Shown: one piece after another, positions 44,929 to 53,949 of the stretch
How positions within the stretch are numbered: position 1 is the first letter of the stretch
Layout: each line of letters begins with the position of its first letter
Assembly: GCF_020832325.1 (NCBI RefSeq)
Contig: NZ_JAFIEU010000019.1
Coordinates: 62,001-126,000 of the forward strand
DNA from: Lunatimonas sp.
GTDB taxonomy: Bacteria > Bacteroidota > Bacteroidia > Cytophagales > Cyclobacteriaceae
Direction of reading: 5' to 3'
Length of the DNA stretch: 64,000 nt
Notes under the pieces: model-generated
What the model saw: the letters and a program-made list of their open reading frames with translations, nothing else
Database searches by the model: none
What the model was told of the DNA's origin: nothing
Made by a program: the position numbers and the translations under genes

Positions 44929-45006
44929 CCATTGCCTTCCATTACCACCCCACTCAACAAGAGTGGGGTGGTAATGGAAGGCCCAATGGGCTAAACCAAT
45001 TTTTTG
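44929..45006 (+). terminator. Very long terminator hairpin after the methyltransferase gene
   Basis: CCTTCCATTACCACCCCACTC (44935-44955) is a perfect 21-bp inverted repeat with 44961-44981 around an AACAA loop. Pairing continues one further base pair and then, after a 2-nt bulge, through CCATTG/CAATGG. A run of six T follows at about 45000. The rest of the 355-bp gap to 45229 shows nothing I can name. Confidence 0.8.
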
Positions 45007-45229
45007 TGGTGTGCCGATTTTCTTGTATAGGCTTTAGTTAGAACAGTCTTCTATTGCAAAAACGTCTCGGTATACAGAAAATAGATTCCTGCGAAACCCG
45101 AAGTTATATTTCTAAAAGCACTTCTTTCCCTCAAAATCCGAAAGGGAAATGGGGATTTTACGAAAAAGAAAGTACATTTAGCAATCGTTTTTCCCTTACG
45201 GGCTTTCGTGACCTAAAATTACCCCATAC

Positions 45230-48200
45230 ATGTTTAAGACCATTTATACCCTGTTGGCATGGGCGGCCTTCGCACAGCTTCCATGCCTAGCCCAATCTCA
45301 ATCCCCCGCCGACCAACCTAAAAAACCCAACATCATCTTTATCCTCACCGATGACCAACGCTGGGATGCCTTGGGATATGCCGGCAACGAACTGATTCAC
45401 ACGCCGGAAATGGACCGACTTGCGGAGGAAGGCTCCTATTTTCCAAATGCGCTTGTAACCACCCCCATTTGTGCAGCTAGCCGCGCAACCATATTTTCCG
45501 GACTCTACGAGCGCACCCACGCGTATACCTTTCAGACCGGCCCTATCAAAAATGAATTTATGGAGACTGCCTACCCCAAGCTACTGAAGGAAGCGGGTTA
45601 CCGGGTAGGGTTTTACGGAAAATACGGTGTGAATCACAAGGATCTCGCCGGTCAATTTGATGAGTACGATTCCTATGACCGAAACGGTCAGTTTAAAGAT
45701 CACAGAGGGTATTTCTACAAAACGATCGACGGGGATACCGTGCATTTGACGCGCTACACCGGGCATCAGGCACTGGAGTTTATCGAGAAGGCCCGGCCGG
45801 ACGAACCCTTTTGCCTATCACTGTCCTTCAGTGCCCCCCACGCGCACGATCCTGCCGAATTGCAGTATTTTTGGCAAAAGGAAGTAGACCCACTCTTGCA
45901 AAACGTCACCATGCCGGGCCCGGATTTGGCAGAGGACAAGTACTTTGATGCGCAGCCCGACTTTGTCAAGCGTGGGTTTAATCGCCTTCGCTGGACCTGG
46001 CGTTATGATACACCGGAAAAGTATCAGCATAGCATGAAGGGCTACTACCGTATGATCTCAGGGATTGACTTGGAGATAGCGAAGATCCGGAAACATTTGG
46101 CAGACAAAGGCTTGGACAAGAATACGGTCATCATCTTAATGGGAGACAACGGATACTTTACCGGAGAGCGGCAATTGGCCGGAAAGTGGCTTTTGTACGA
46201 TAATTCCATCCGGGTACCGCTCATGGTGTACGATCCGCGACTAAGCAGCCATGTGGATTCCCCCGAGATGGCTGCAAACGTGGACGTGCCCGCCACCATT
46301 CTTGACTTGGCCGGCGTGCAGATACCGGCAAACTACCAAGGGAAGAGCCTGTTGCCGGTAATCAAGGGAGAGAAACTCAATCGGGATACCGTTTTGATCG
46401 AACACTTGTGGGATTTTGAGAATATTCCACCTAGCGAAGGCTTGCGCACAGCCGAATGGAAGTACTTCCGATATGTAAACGATAAGTCGGTAGAAGAGCT
46501 CTACCACTTGGCTGAGGATCCGAAAGAAATCAACAATCTGGCCAATGATCCCCGTCACTCCGACAGGTTACGGACGTTTAGGCAAAAGCTAGACATGCTC
46601 ACCGAGCAGCTTTCCGATGAAACCACCGCTGCTCCTGAAAACCTCCACGTAGAAATGATCCGTAACCCTTTCGGACTTACGCTGGCAACGAATGCGCCGG
46701 TTTTTGGCTGGCAGGTGCCGAAGGGTTTGGTCTTTCAGTCTGCGTACCAACTGCTAGTAAGTAGTACCAAAGAGAAAATAGATCAGAACCTCGGTGATGT
46801 GTGGGACAGCGGAAAGGTAATCGGCAGTCAATCGGTAAATATCTCTTACGGAGGACCGGCCTTGACGGAGCACAGAACCTACTTCTGGAAGGTTAGACTT
46901 TGGGACGGAGACAATCGGACCGGCAGGTACGGGGAAGCGATGAACTTTCGGGTTGGAACCCCGGAAGGCTACTTGACCACCGCCAATCATTTTCTGCAGG
47001 AGGATGTTTCCCCCCAGGAGATGAGGAAAGTATCTGGAGATACCTGGTTGGTAGATTTTGGGAAGGCGGCTTTTGCCAATTTAGCGTTGCATTATCCGTC
47101 CGACCGATCGGAGACACTGACCGTACGGCTTGGTGAGCAGTTGGTGAACGGCCGAATCAATCGGTCCCCGCAAGGGCATATCCGATATCAGGAAGTGAAG
47201 GTTTCGGTATCGCCCGGGACAAATCGCTATGTATTGCAACTGCCTCCGGATGAGCGCAACACGGGTCCTGCAGCGGTGGCCTTGCCAGACACTTTTCCTG
47301 TCCTGCTGCCCTTTCGGTATGCTGAGATCGTAGCTCGAAAACAACCACAGGAGGTGATCCAACAGGCTTATTTCGGCTACTTTGAGGAAGATCACAGTAG
47401 CTTTAGCAGTTCAGATACAGTCCTAAATCAGGTTTGGGACCTGTGTAAGTACACCATGAAGGCCACTTCCTTTGCCGGGATTTACGTGGATGGGGATAGG
47501 GAGCGCATTCCCTACGAGGCCGATGCCTACATCAATCAGTTGAGCCATTACGCCGTAGACTGGGAATACCCCATTGCACGAAGAAGCATCGAGTACTTCA
47601 TGGAGAACCCGACCTGGCCAACAGAATGGCAGCTACATTTGGCCTTGATGTTTTACGAGGACTATCTCTACACCGGAAATACCACGTTGATCGAAAAGTA
47701 CTACGATGAGTTAAAGCATAAAACGCTGATGGAGTTGGCTCGGGAGGACGGGCTAATCAGTTCGGAGCGGGCTACACCGGAGTTTATGGAAAAGCTAGGT
47801 TTCAAAGATCCAACGATACAGCTAGCCGATATCGTGGATTGGCCCCCCGCACAGAAAGATACCGGATGGCAGCTGGCGACTGCAGAGGGCGAACGGGACG
47901 GATTTGTGTTCAAACCCATCAATACGGTCATTAATGCGCTCTATTTCAAGAACCTCGAAATTATGGGAGAGTTTGCACGCCTGCTGGGAAGGAACTCCGA
48001 AGCTTTGGAGTACGAGTTGATGGCAGCCAAAGTAAAAAAAGCGGTGACTGAAAAGCTCATGGACCGGGAAAAGGGTATCTACTTGGACGGGGAAGGAGCC
48101 GGGCATTCCTCGCTCCATGCCAACATGATGCCCCTCGCTTTTAACATGGTGGCCGATGAACACCTTCCCGCGGTAGTGGAATTTATCAAATCGAGGGGCA

Positions 48201-48739
48201 TGGCCTGTAGCGTATACGGATCCCAATATCTAATGGATGGCTTGTATAATGCCGGTGAAGCTGACTACGCCTTGGAGTTGATGACGGCCACCCACGATAG
48301 AAGCTGGTGGAACATGATTGCGATCGGTTCTACGATGACCTTGGAGGCTTGGGACATGAAATACAAGCCCAACGCGGATTGGAACCATGCCTGGGGTGCG
48401 GTGCCGGGAAATATCGTAGCCCGAAAGATGTGGGGCATTGCGCCAAAAACTCCTGGTGCGGGGCTTTTGGAAATCCGCCCCCAGCTTAGCAAGCTGACAG
48501 AGTCGGATATTTCGGTACCTTTCCTCACAGGCGTGGTAAAGGCATCCTACCGGCGTGTAACGAACCGCTTACAGACCTACACGTTTGAGCTGCCTGCTAA
48601 TGTATCTGCCGACTTGATGTTGACGTTTAGCTCCAACGATTCCATCTCCTTGAACGGAGAAAAAGTAAATACACAATTTGGTTCGATTCGATTATCTCCT
48701 GGGTTAAACGAGATAGAGCTACAAGTGAATTCGTTTTAG
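45230..48739 (+). CDS. Sulfatase-GH78 alpha-L-rhamnosidase fusion, secreted
   Basis: This 1169-residue protein has a signal peptide ending near LAQS. Residues about 33-455 are an S1-type sulfatase with NIIFILTDDQRWDAL and the formylglycine motif C81-A-A-S-R, which has alanine where proline is commoner. Residues about 470-1169 are a GH78 rhamnosidase: an N-terminal fibronectin-like domain (APVFGWQVP), the catalytic (alpha/alpha)6 barrel with D754-G-D-R-E-R (E758) and IPYEADAYINQL, the putative base in TLEAWDMK, NHAWGAVPGNIV, and a C-terminal sandwich. Fusions of this kind are known from ulvan-degrading marine Bacteroidota. It would remove sulfate and rhamnose from the same oligosaccharide. A terminator follows, so it is transcribed separately from the SusC/SusD pair. 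Confidence 0.93.
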   Translation: MFKTIYTLLAWAAFAQLPCLAQSQSPADQPKKPNIIFILTDDQRWDALGYAGNELIHTPEMDRLAEEGSYFPNALVTTPICAASRATIFSGLYERTHAYTFQTGPIKNEFMETAYPKLLKEAGYRVGFYGKYGVNHKDLAGQFDEYDSYDRNGQFKDHRGYFYKTIDGDTVHLTRYTGHQALEFIEKARPDEPFCLSLSFSAPHAHDPAELQYFWQKEVDPLLQNVTMPGPDLAEDKYFDAQPDFVKRGFNRLRWTWRYDTPEKYQHSMKGYYRMISGIDLEIAKIRKHLADKGLDKNTVIILMGDNGYFTGERQLAGKWLLYDNSIRVPLMVYDPRLSSHVDSPEMAANVDVPATILDLAGVQIPANYQGKSLLPVIKGEKLNRDTVLIEHLWDFENIPPSEGLRTAEWKYFRYVNDKSVEELYHLAEDPKEINNLANDPRHSDRLRTFRQKLDMLTEQLSDETTAAPENLHVEMIRNPFGLTLATNAPVFGWQVPKGLVFQSAYQLLVSSTKEKIDQNLGDVWDSGKVIGSQSVNISYGGPALTEHRTYFWKVRLWDGDNRTGRYGEAMNFRVGTPEGYLTTANHFLQEDVSPQEMRKVSGDTWLVDFGKAAFANLALHYPSDRSETLTVRLGEQLVNGRINRSPQGHIRYQEVKVSVSPGTNRYVLQLPPDERNTGPAAVALPDTFPVLLPFRYAEIVARKQPQEVIQQAYFGYFEEDHSSFSSSDTVLNQVWDLCKYTMKATSFAGIYVDGDRERIPYEADAYINQLSHYAVDWEYPIARRSIEYFMENPTWPTEWQLHLALMFYEDYLYTGNTTLIEKYYDELKHKTLMELAREDGLISSERATPEFMEKLGFKDPTIQLADIVDWPPAQKDTGWQLATAEGERDGFVFKPINTVINALYFKNLEIMGEFARLLGRNSEALEYELMAAKVKKAVTEKLMDREKGIYLDGEGAGHSSLHANMMPLAFNMVADEHLPAVVEFIKSRGMACSVYGSQYLMDGLYNAGEADYALELMTATHDRSWWNMIAIGSTMTLEAWDMKYKPNADWNHAWGAVPGNIVARKMWGIAPKTPGAGLLEIRPQLSKLTESDISVPFLTGVVKASYRRVTNRLQTYTFELPANVSADLMLTFSSNDSISLNGEKVNTQFGSIRLSPGLNEIELQVNSF

Positions 48740-48780
48740 GCAAAGCCTCTTTTGGCTTGGTTTAAAGCTACCGCAATATT

Positions 48781-48833
48781 GCCATGCGCCCTTTCCTGGT
48801 TTAGATTCAGGAGTGGGGCGCATGGCATTTTTT
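48781..48833 (+). terminator. Intrinsic terminator after the sulfatase-GH78 gene
   Basis: GCCATGCGCCC (48781-48791) pairs perfectly with GGGCGCATGGC (48816-48826), with a 24-nt loop, followed by ATTTTTTTG. It separates the fusion gene from the downstream susC. The rest of the gap to 49013 is AT-rich and carries the susC2 promoter region. Confidence 0.88.
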
Positions 48834-49013
48834 GTGCAATTTTATAAAAGCAAGCGGCCTGAATTGCCCGCTAAACGGCAAATCTATTATATAGGGATCT
48901 TTATGGATTGATTAGCAGAAGGTTAAAATAGCACATGATTTGGGTAAAATTTTGGAAAGATGGTTAGTTTCAACGCAGTAATTTTGAAAAGTATTCATCA
49001 AAACTACTCGTAT

Positions 49014-52000
49014 ATGAACATAAAATTAACCAATCTAACCAAAAGTAAACCCTCCAAAAGATGTTTCGGAACACACATTTGCTGGATGGTTACCTGTCTA
49101 ATATTATTTCAGGTTAGCGAAGGGGAGGCAGCTGTTTACTTAGAGCGTTTGGATGAGTCATCTAGCGCTAGTTCTGAGCCGAAGTTAGCATTTGAAGATG
49201 TCCGAGTTACGGGAAAAGTGACCGAGGAAAACGGTGATCCACTTCCCGGAGCAACCATCGCAGTGGAGGGTTCGTCCATTGTGACGGTTACAGATATAGA
49301 TGGGAATTTCGAGATCAATGCACCTGATGGCGCAACTTTGGTTTTCTCCTTTATTGGTTATAATACAGAACGTTTTCAGGTGGGATCTCAAACGATTTTG
49401 AATGTCACCATGAAAGTGTCAGAATCCTCACTCGATGAAATCGTAGTAGTAGGATATGGTACTACGAAAAAAGTCAATTTGCTTGGGGCCATTTCAGCCG
49501 TTTCTAGTGAGGATTTAGCCAATCAAACGTTGACTTCCGCGGGTCAGGCACTTATGGGCAGGGTTGCTGGTGTACAAATGATACAACCTTCTGCGCAGCC
49601 TGGAAGGGATGCACCCACTATCAATATTAGAGGTGTAAATACTATCAGACAAAGTGCAGATGGGCAGAATCTAGATACTGCACCTTTGGTTATTATTGAT
49701 GGTGTGCAGGCTACTATGGTAGATATACATCCTCAGGACATAGAGAGTATTTCCGTGTTGAAAGATGCTTCTTCTGCAGCTATTTATGGTGCTAGGGCAG
49801 CAAACGGAGTGATTTTAATAACGACTAAAAGAGGGTTGCCAAAAAAACCCAGTATTTCCATTAATTCTTATTACGGCTGGCAAAATGCAACCTTTATTCC
49901 CAAGGTATTGAATCCGTATGATTATGCCTTGCTGAGAAATGAAAGCAGGACTAATGTTGGTAATTCTCCCGACTATAATGAGGAAACCTTGAATTGGTTT
50001 AGGAATTACGAACACGAAGGTTTCTGGGAATTTGTATACATTCCGAATGCACCGTTGGTAAATCATCATATTTCCGTAAATGGCGGTGCAGAGAATGTCC
50101 AATATATGATTTCTGCTGGCTTTCAAGGTCACGAGGGTATCGTTTTAAACACGAATTCAGACAGGTTTAATGTTAGGTCAAACATTGACGTGAAAGTTTC
50201 TGACAAAGTGAAGGCCGGTGTTAACTTTTCTGCCAGCTTATTCAAAAATGAAGAGCCAAATTATGGTGGTTTGGGTACTCAACTGCTAATTAGAGACGCT
50301 ATCCGTCATCCACCTTTTGCGATGGTGGATGGGTTAATTCATGCTGATGGGTTTTATTCCAGAGGAACCTTGGGTAGGGCACTTCATAGTATGAACGCGA
50401 TTGGTTTGGCAACACAGGGCGGAATGGACAATGAAAGCATTCAGCGGATTATCCCGAATCTCTACCTCGAATACTCTCCAGTAAAAGATTTTACTGTTAG
50501 GACTACAGGTTCTGCTTTTATCGAGAGTACCAGACGCTCCCGATTTCAAAATCCTCACTTTTCATCGGATGGTGTGAATTTGCAGCCTCACAATCCACTA
50601 GGGGGATTGACGGAAATATATGATGCCAATAGCACCATCTTATTTGAGACTACGGCTAATTACGTAAAATCCATCGGTAAATCGAATTTCAATGGTTTAT
50701 TAGGCTTTACGGATCAAACTTTTGAAAGGGATGTGTTTCAGGCATCTAATCAGGGTTACCCTAATGATGCAGTGGCGAAACTGAATGCAGGTTCTATAAA
50801 CCCTTCCGTCTCGGGTACAGGTCAAGAGTGGGCTCTTAGGTCGGTTTTTGGACGTGCAGGTTATGCCTTTGATGAACGGTATCTAGCCGAGGTCAATATG
50901 CGATACGACGGTTCTTCCAGGTTTGGACAAGCATCCAGGTGGGGAGTATTCCCTTCTTTGGCAGTAGGATGGAGAATGGACAGGGAGCGGTTTATGCAGG
51001 GGGTAAACTGGATAAACAATCTTAAATGGCGGGCCAATTGGGGTCAATTGGGCAATCAGAACATTGGTAATTACAGCCATATTTCCAGAGTCGCATTGGA
51101 TCGAAATTATGTGTTTGGCAATTCGTTGGTTCAAGGTGCCGCATTGGCGAACCTTAATAATCCAAATGTTAGGTGGGAAACAACTACCATGTCAGATCTA
51201 GGGTTTGATGCCACGTTATTTAATAACAAAGTTTCTATAGAAACCTCTGTTTATAGAAGAATTAGTGACGATATCTTGGTGACGCCCCCAGTCCCGCTCA
51301 CGCTTGGCAACTTAAGTCCCCCCGTTCAGAATCAAGGAAAAGTCCGAAATCAAGGCATTGAGATTTTGATGTCCTACTTTGGAAGTGTAGGGAAGGACTT
51401 TAATTACAGTATTTCAGGTAATTGGAGCTATAATGACAATGTGGTATTGGAGTTGAACGAGGAGTTTATATCCGCAAACAAAATAATTACACGCGTTGGA
51501 GAACCTATCAGTAGTTTTTTTGGACATCGAATTATTGGTCTTTTTAACAGTGACGCTGAGGCTCAGAATGTGGAGCGCTGGGGACGCCAACCCGGTGGCC
51601 CAAGACATGGTGCCGGCGATTATATCTATGCGGATGAAAATGGGGACGGGATAATTAACGCTGCGGATAGGGTCGTCATCGGCAATACGAATATAAGACA
51701 CACCCTCGGAGGTACCATCACAATGGACTATAAGGGGTTTGATTTCAGGGTGCTATTCCAAGGAGTTATCGGTCGGGATCTTGAAGATGGCGTTTTTGGT
51801 AATGACGGCCTAAGAGGTGGCGATAATTTAACTACAAAATGGCTGGACAGATGGACGCCGGAAAACCAAAACACTACGGTTCCAAGAGTAGCCCAGGGCG
51901 TAAACTGGAATACGTCTTTGTTTGTAGGGCCTGCATTAAGCTACAATATTGTGGACGGTTCATACGTCAGGCTAAAGCACATAGAATTGGGGTATTCCTT

Positions 52001-52190
52001 TCCGGATCAAATCAATGAAAGATTGGGTTTATCCAGATTAAGACTGTATGTGACCGGTCAAAATATGCTGACTTGGACAAACTTCATTCCCGGCTTCGAT
52101 CCGGAATCCGCTTTGTTGTTTAACGATACAAATGACGCGTATCCACAAGCAAGGACTTTTGCAGTTGGGGTAAATATTGGTATTAATTAA
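49014..52190 (+). CDS. SusC/RagA-family TonB-dependent outer-membrane transporter (locus 2)
   Basis: I use the ATG at 49014 (MNIKLTNLTKSK); the frame from 48960 adds 18 residues in front of the signal. Seen in order are an unusually long N-terminal segment of about 60 residues, a carboxypeptidase-regulatory-like domain (VRVTGKVTEENGDPLPGATI), the TonB box LDEIVVVGYG, a plug with NIRGVNTIRQ and SISVLKDASSAAIYGARAANGVILITT, and a large barrel ending in VGVNIGIN. It carries substrate across the outer membrane with the SusD-like protein behind it. The gene is visibly more AT-rich than the flanking enzyme genes. Confidence 0.95.
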   Translation: MNIKLTNLTKSKPSKRCFGTHICWMVTCLILFQVSEGEAAVYLERLDESSSASSEPKLAFEDVRVTGKVTEENGDPLPGATIAVEGSSIVTVTDIDGNFEINAPDGATLVFSFIGYNTERFQVGSQTILNVTMKVSESSLDEIVVVGYGTTKKVNLLGAISAVSSEDLANQTLTSAGQALMGRVAGVQMIQPSAQPGRDAPTINIRGVNTIRQSADGQNLDTAPLVIIDGVQATMVDIHPQDIESISVLKDASSAAIYGARAANGVILITTKRGLPKKPSISINSYYGWQNATFIPKVLNPYDYALLRNESRTNVGNSPDYNEETLNWFRNYEHEGFWEFVYIPNAPLVNHHISVNGGAENVQYMISAGFQGHEGIVLNTNSDRFNVRSNIDVKVSDKVKAGVNFSASLFKNEEPNYGGLGTQLLIRDAIRHPPFAMVDGLIHADGFYSRGTLGRALHSMNAIGLATQGGMDNESIQRIIPNLYLEYSPVKDFTVRTTGSAFIESTRRSRFQNPHFSSDGVNLQPHNPLGGLTEIYDANSTILFETTANYVKSIGKSNFNGLLGFTDQTFERDVFQASNQGYPNDAVAKLNAGSINPSVSGTGQEWALRSVFGRAGYAFDERYLAEVNMRYDGSSRFGQASRWGVFPSLAVGWRMDRERFMQGVNWINNLKWRANWGQLGNQNIGNYSHISRVALDRNYVFGNSLVQGAALANLNNPNVRWETTTMSDLGFDATLFNNKVSIETSVYRRISDDILVTPPVPLTLGNLSPPVQNQGKVRNQGIEILMSYFGSVGKDFNYSISGNWSYNDNVVLELNEEFISANKIITRVGEPISSFFGHRIIGLFNSDAEAQNVERWGRQPGGPRHGAGDYIYADENGDGIINAADRVVIGNTNIRHTLGGTITMDYKGFDFRVLFQGVIGRDLEDGVFGNDGLRGGDNLTTKWLDRWTPENQNTTVPRVAQGVNWNTSLFVGPALSYNIVDGSYVRLKHIELGYSFPDQINERLGLSRLRLYVTGQNMLTWTNFIPGFDPESALLFNDTNDAYPQARTFAVGVNIGIN

Positions 52191-52208
52191 TTGGTAAAAC
52201 CGAAAGAA

Positions 52209-53672
52209 ATGAAAAGGATATATTTATTTATCTTATTAGCGAGCTTTACTTTAGGTTGTCAGGAGCTTGATAGGTTCCCGTTGGACCAATTGAGTGAAGG
52301 AACGTTTTGGACAAACCAGCAACAAGCTGTTCAGGCAATAAATGGCGTATACAACGTATTGGCACACGACCAAATGTATAGAAGTTTCTTTATGCAGACA
52401 GACGGCTTGTCTGCTAATGCGCTATCGGCCTTTGTTTTTTCCGGCTATTTGGAGATCAGTGAAAATATAGGTTGGGATGCAAGGAGTTCGGTGCCAGCTA
52501 ATTTCTGGGGGAAATCGTATGAAGGAGTCGTTCGGGCGAACCAAGTGATTACCAATGTTCCCGGAATTACTATGGATGAAGGGTTGAAAAACCGGATATT
52601 GGGGGAAGCTCATTTCTTACGAGCCTTATTTTACTTTCACCTTACCAACCTTTGGGGAGATGTTCCATTGATTGTACAAATTCAAAGTGTAGGGGAGCAG
52701 GCCTTGGTTTCACGAAACCCAAAAGCGCAAGTCATCAATCAAGTACTTTCCGATCTTGAATTTGCCATAGCCAATTTGCCTACTAGGTCGCAGTACCCTT
52801 CTTCAGAAACAGGAAGGGCTTCCAAGGAGTCAGCGCATGGGCTTAAATCCAGAGTACATCTATACCAAAAGGAATGGGCCAATGTTATTTCCGAGGTAAA
52901 TGCGGTAACTCAACTTGGGTATGGACTTGTACCTATGAGTGAGTGGCCGAATCAGTTTCTTCCACAAGGAAATAATAACACCACCGAATCCATATTTGAG
53001 GTTCAGTTCCTCGGCTTTACTGGGTCAAATACAGGGAGCGCTTTTAATAGCATTGGCTTGCCAAATGCGCCAGGTTTCGGAGGAATGGGACTTTACCCAA
53101 CCCAGAATCTTGCAAATACATTTGAGGAAGGAGATCCCCGGAAGAACTGGACTATTATTTTCCCAGGAGAAACGTTTGCCGGGTTCCTTTTTCAACCTGA
53201 ACAATTAGACTTGAACTTTGGAGTTACAAATTTATTGCGGAAGAAAAGTGTAATTCCTGAGCCGAACATTGGCGGGGAGGGAAGTCAAAATGCAGTCGTT
53301 ATCCGATATGCAGAAATGTTACTAAACCTCGCTGAAGCTGAAAATGAGTTGAATGGTCCCGCAGCAGCTGCACCTCACGTAAATAGAATTCGAAACAGGG
53401 TCGGACTGGCGGACCTTCCTGAAGGGCTTAGCACTGAAGCAATGCGCCAAGCCATTCGTAAAGAAAGAAGATTGGAATTGGCCTTCGAAGGTCATCAATA
53501 CTTTGACCTGCTTCGTTATGGGCCCCAAGCTATGCAGGATGCGATGGAAATGGCTATTGAAGGTATTGCGGGCCATGTGCGGGTTTTTGAACCTAGGGTG
53601 ATGAGTTGGCCGATTCCTCAACGGGAAGTGGATGTAAACCCCAACTTGCTACCACAGAATCCCGGCTGGTGA
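52209..53672 (+). CDS. SusD/RagB-family glycan-binding lipoprotein (locus 2)
   Basis: The ATG at 52209 (MKRIYLFILL) gives a lipoprotein signal with FTLGCQEL and 487 residues, shorter than the locus-1 partner. SusD-like segments include AINGVYNVLA, ILGEAHFLRALFYFHLTNLWGDVPL near residue 135, VIRYAEMLLNLAEAENEL near 363 and IRKERRLELAFEGHQYFDLLRYG near 420. It begins 18 bp after the susC stop and shares its AT-rich composition. No obvious terminator lies in the 277-bp gap to the metallopeptidase gene. Confidence 0.95.
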   Translation: MKRIYLFILLASFTLGCQELDRFPLDQLSEGTFWTNQQQAVQAINGVYNVLAHDQMYRSFFMQTDGLSANALSAFVFSGYLEISENIGWDARSSVPANFWGKSYEGVVRANQVITNVPGITMDEGLKNRILGEAHFLRALFYFHLTNLWGDVPLIVQIQSVGEQALVSRNPKAQVINQVLSDLEFAIANLPTRSQYPSSETGRASKESAHGLKSRVHLYQKEWANVISEVNAVTQLGYGLVPMSEWPNQFLPQGNNNTTESIFEVQFLGFTGSNTGSAFNSIGLPNAPGFGGMGLYPTQNLANTFEEGDPRKNWTIIFPGETFAGFLFQPEQLDLNFGVTNLLRKKSVIPEPNIGGEGSQNAVVIRYAEMLLNLAEAENELNGPAAAAPHVNRIRNRVGLADLPEGLSTEAMRQAIRKERRLELAFEGHQYFDLLRYGPQAMQDAMEMAIEGIAGHVRVFEPRVMSWPIPQREVDVNPNLLPQNPGW

Positions 53673-53949
53673 TATTCACTAAAAATAATCCAAGGTGCCA
53701 CAGGTATTGGTTGTCGGACAAAGGTGTTGGTCCATTGGCGTTGCGGTTGCAGGTCGGTGATGCTATTCGCTTACTATCTTGTTAGTTGTCCGTTTCATAT
53801 GTATGCAAATCCGACTTCCAGCATATGTGGCCCTTGGTTTTCTTTCTTTTGAAGCTCCTTCCCGGGAAGTCATACTGGTTTTGGGGACAGATTCTTCCCC
53901 GATCATACACGTACGAATGACGGTTTTTGAACCTTTCAAGCCATAATCG

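Noticed and set aside
48927-48946. Fourth copy of the AATCACAT-N6-GTGGT motif before susC2
   Set aside because: Only the CACAT half and part of the right arm match, so it is not listed as a site.
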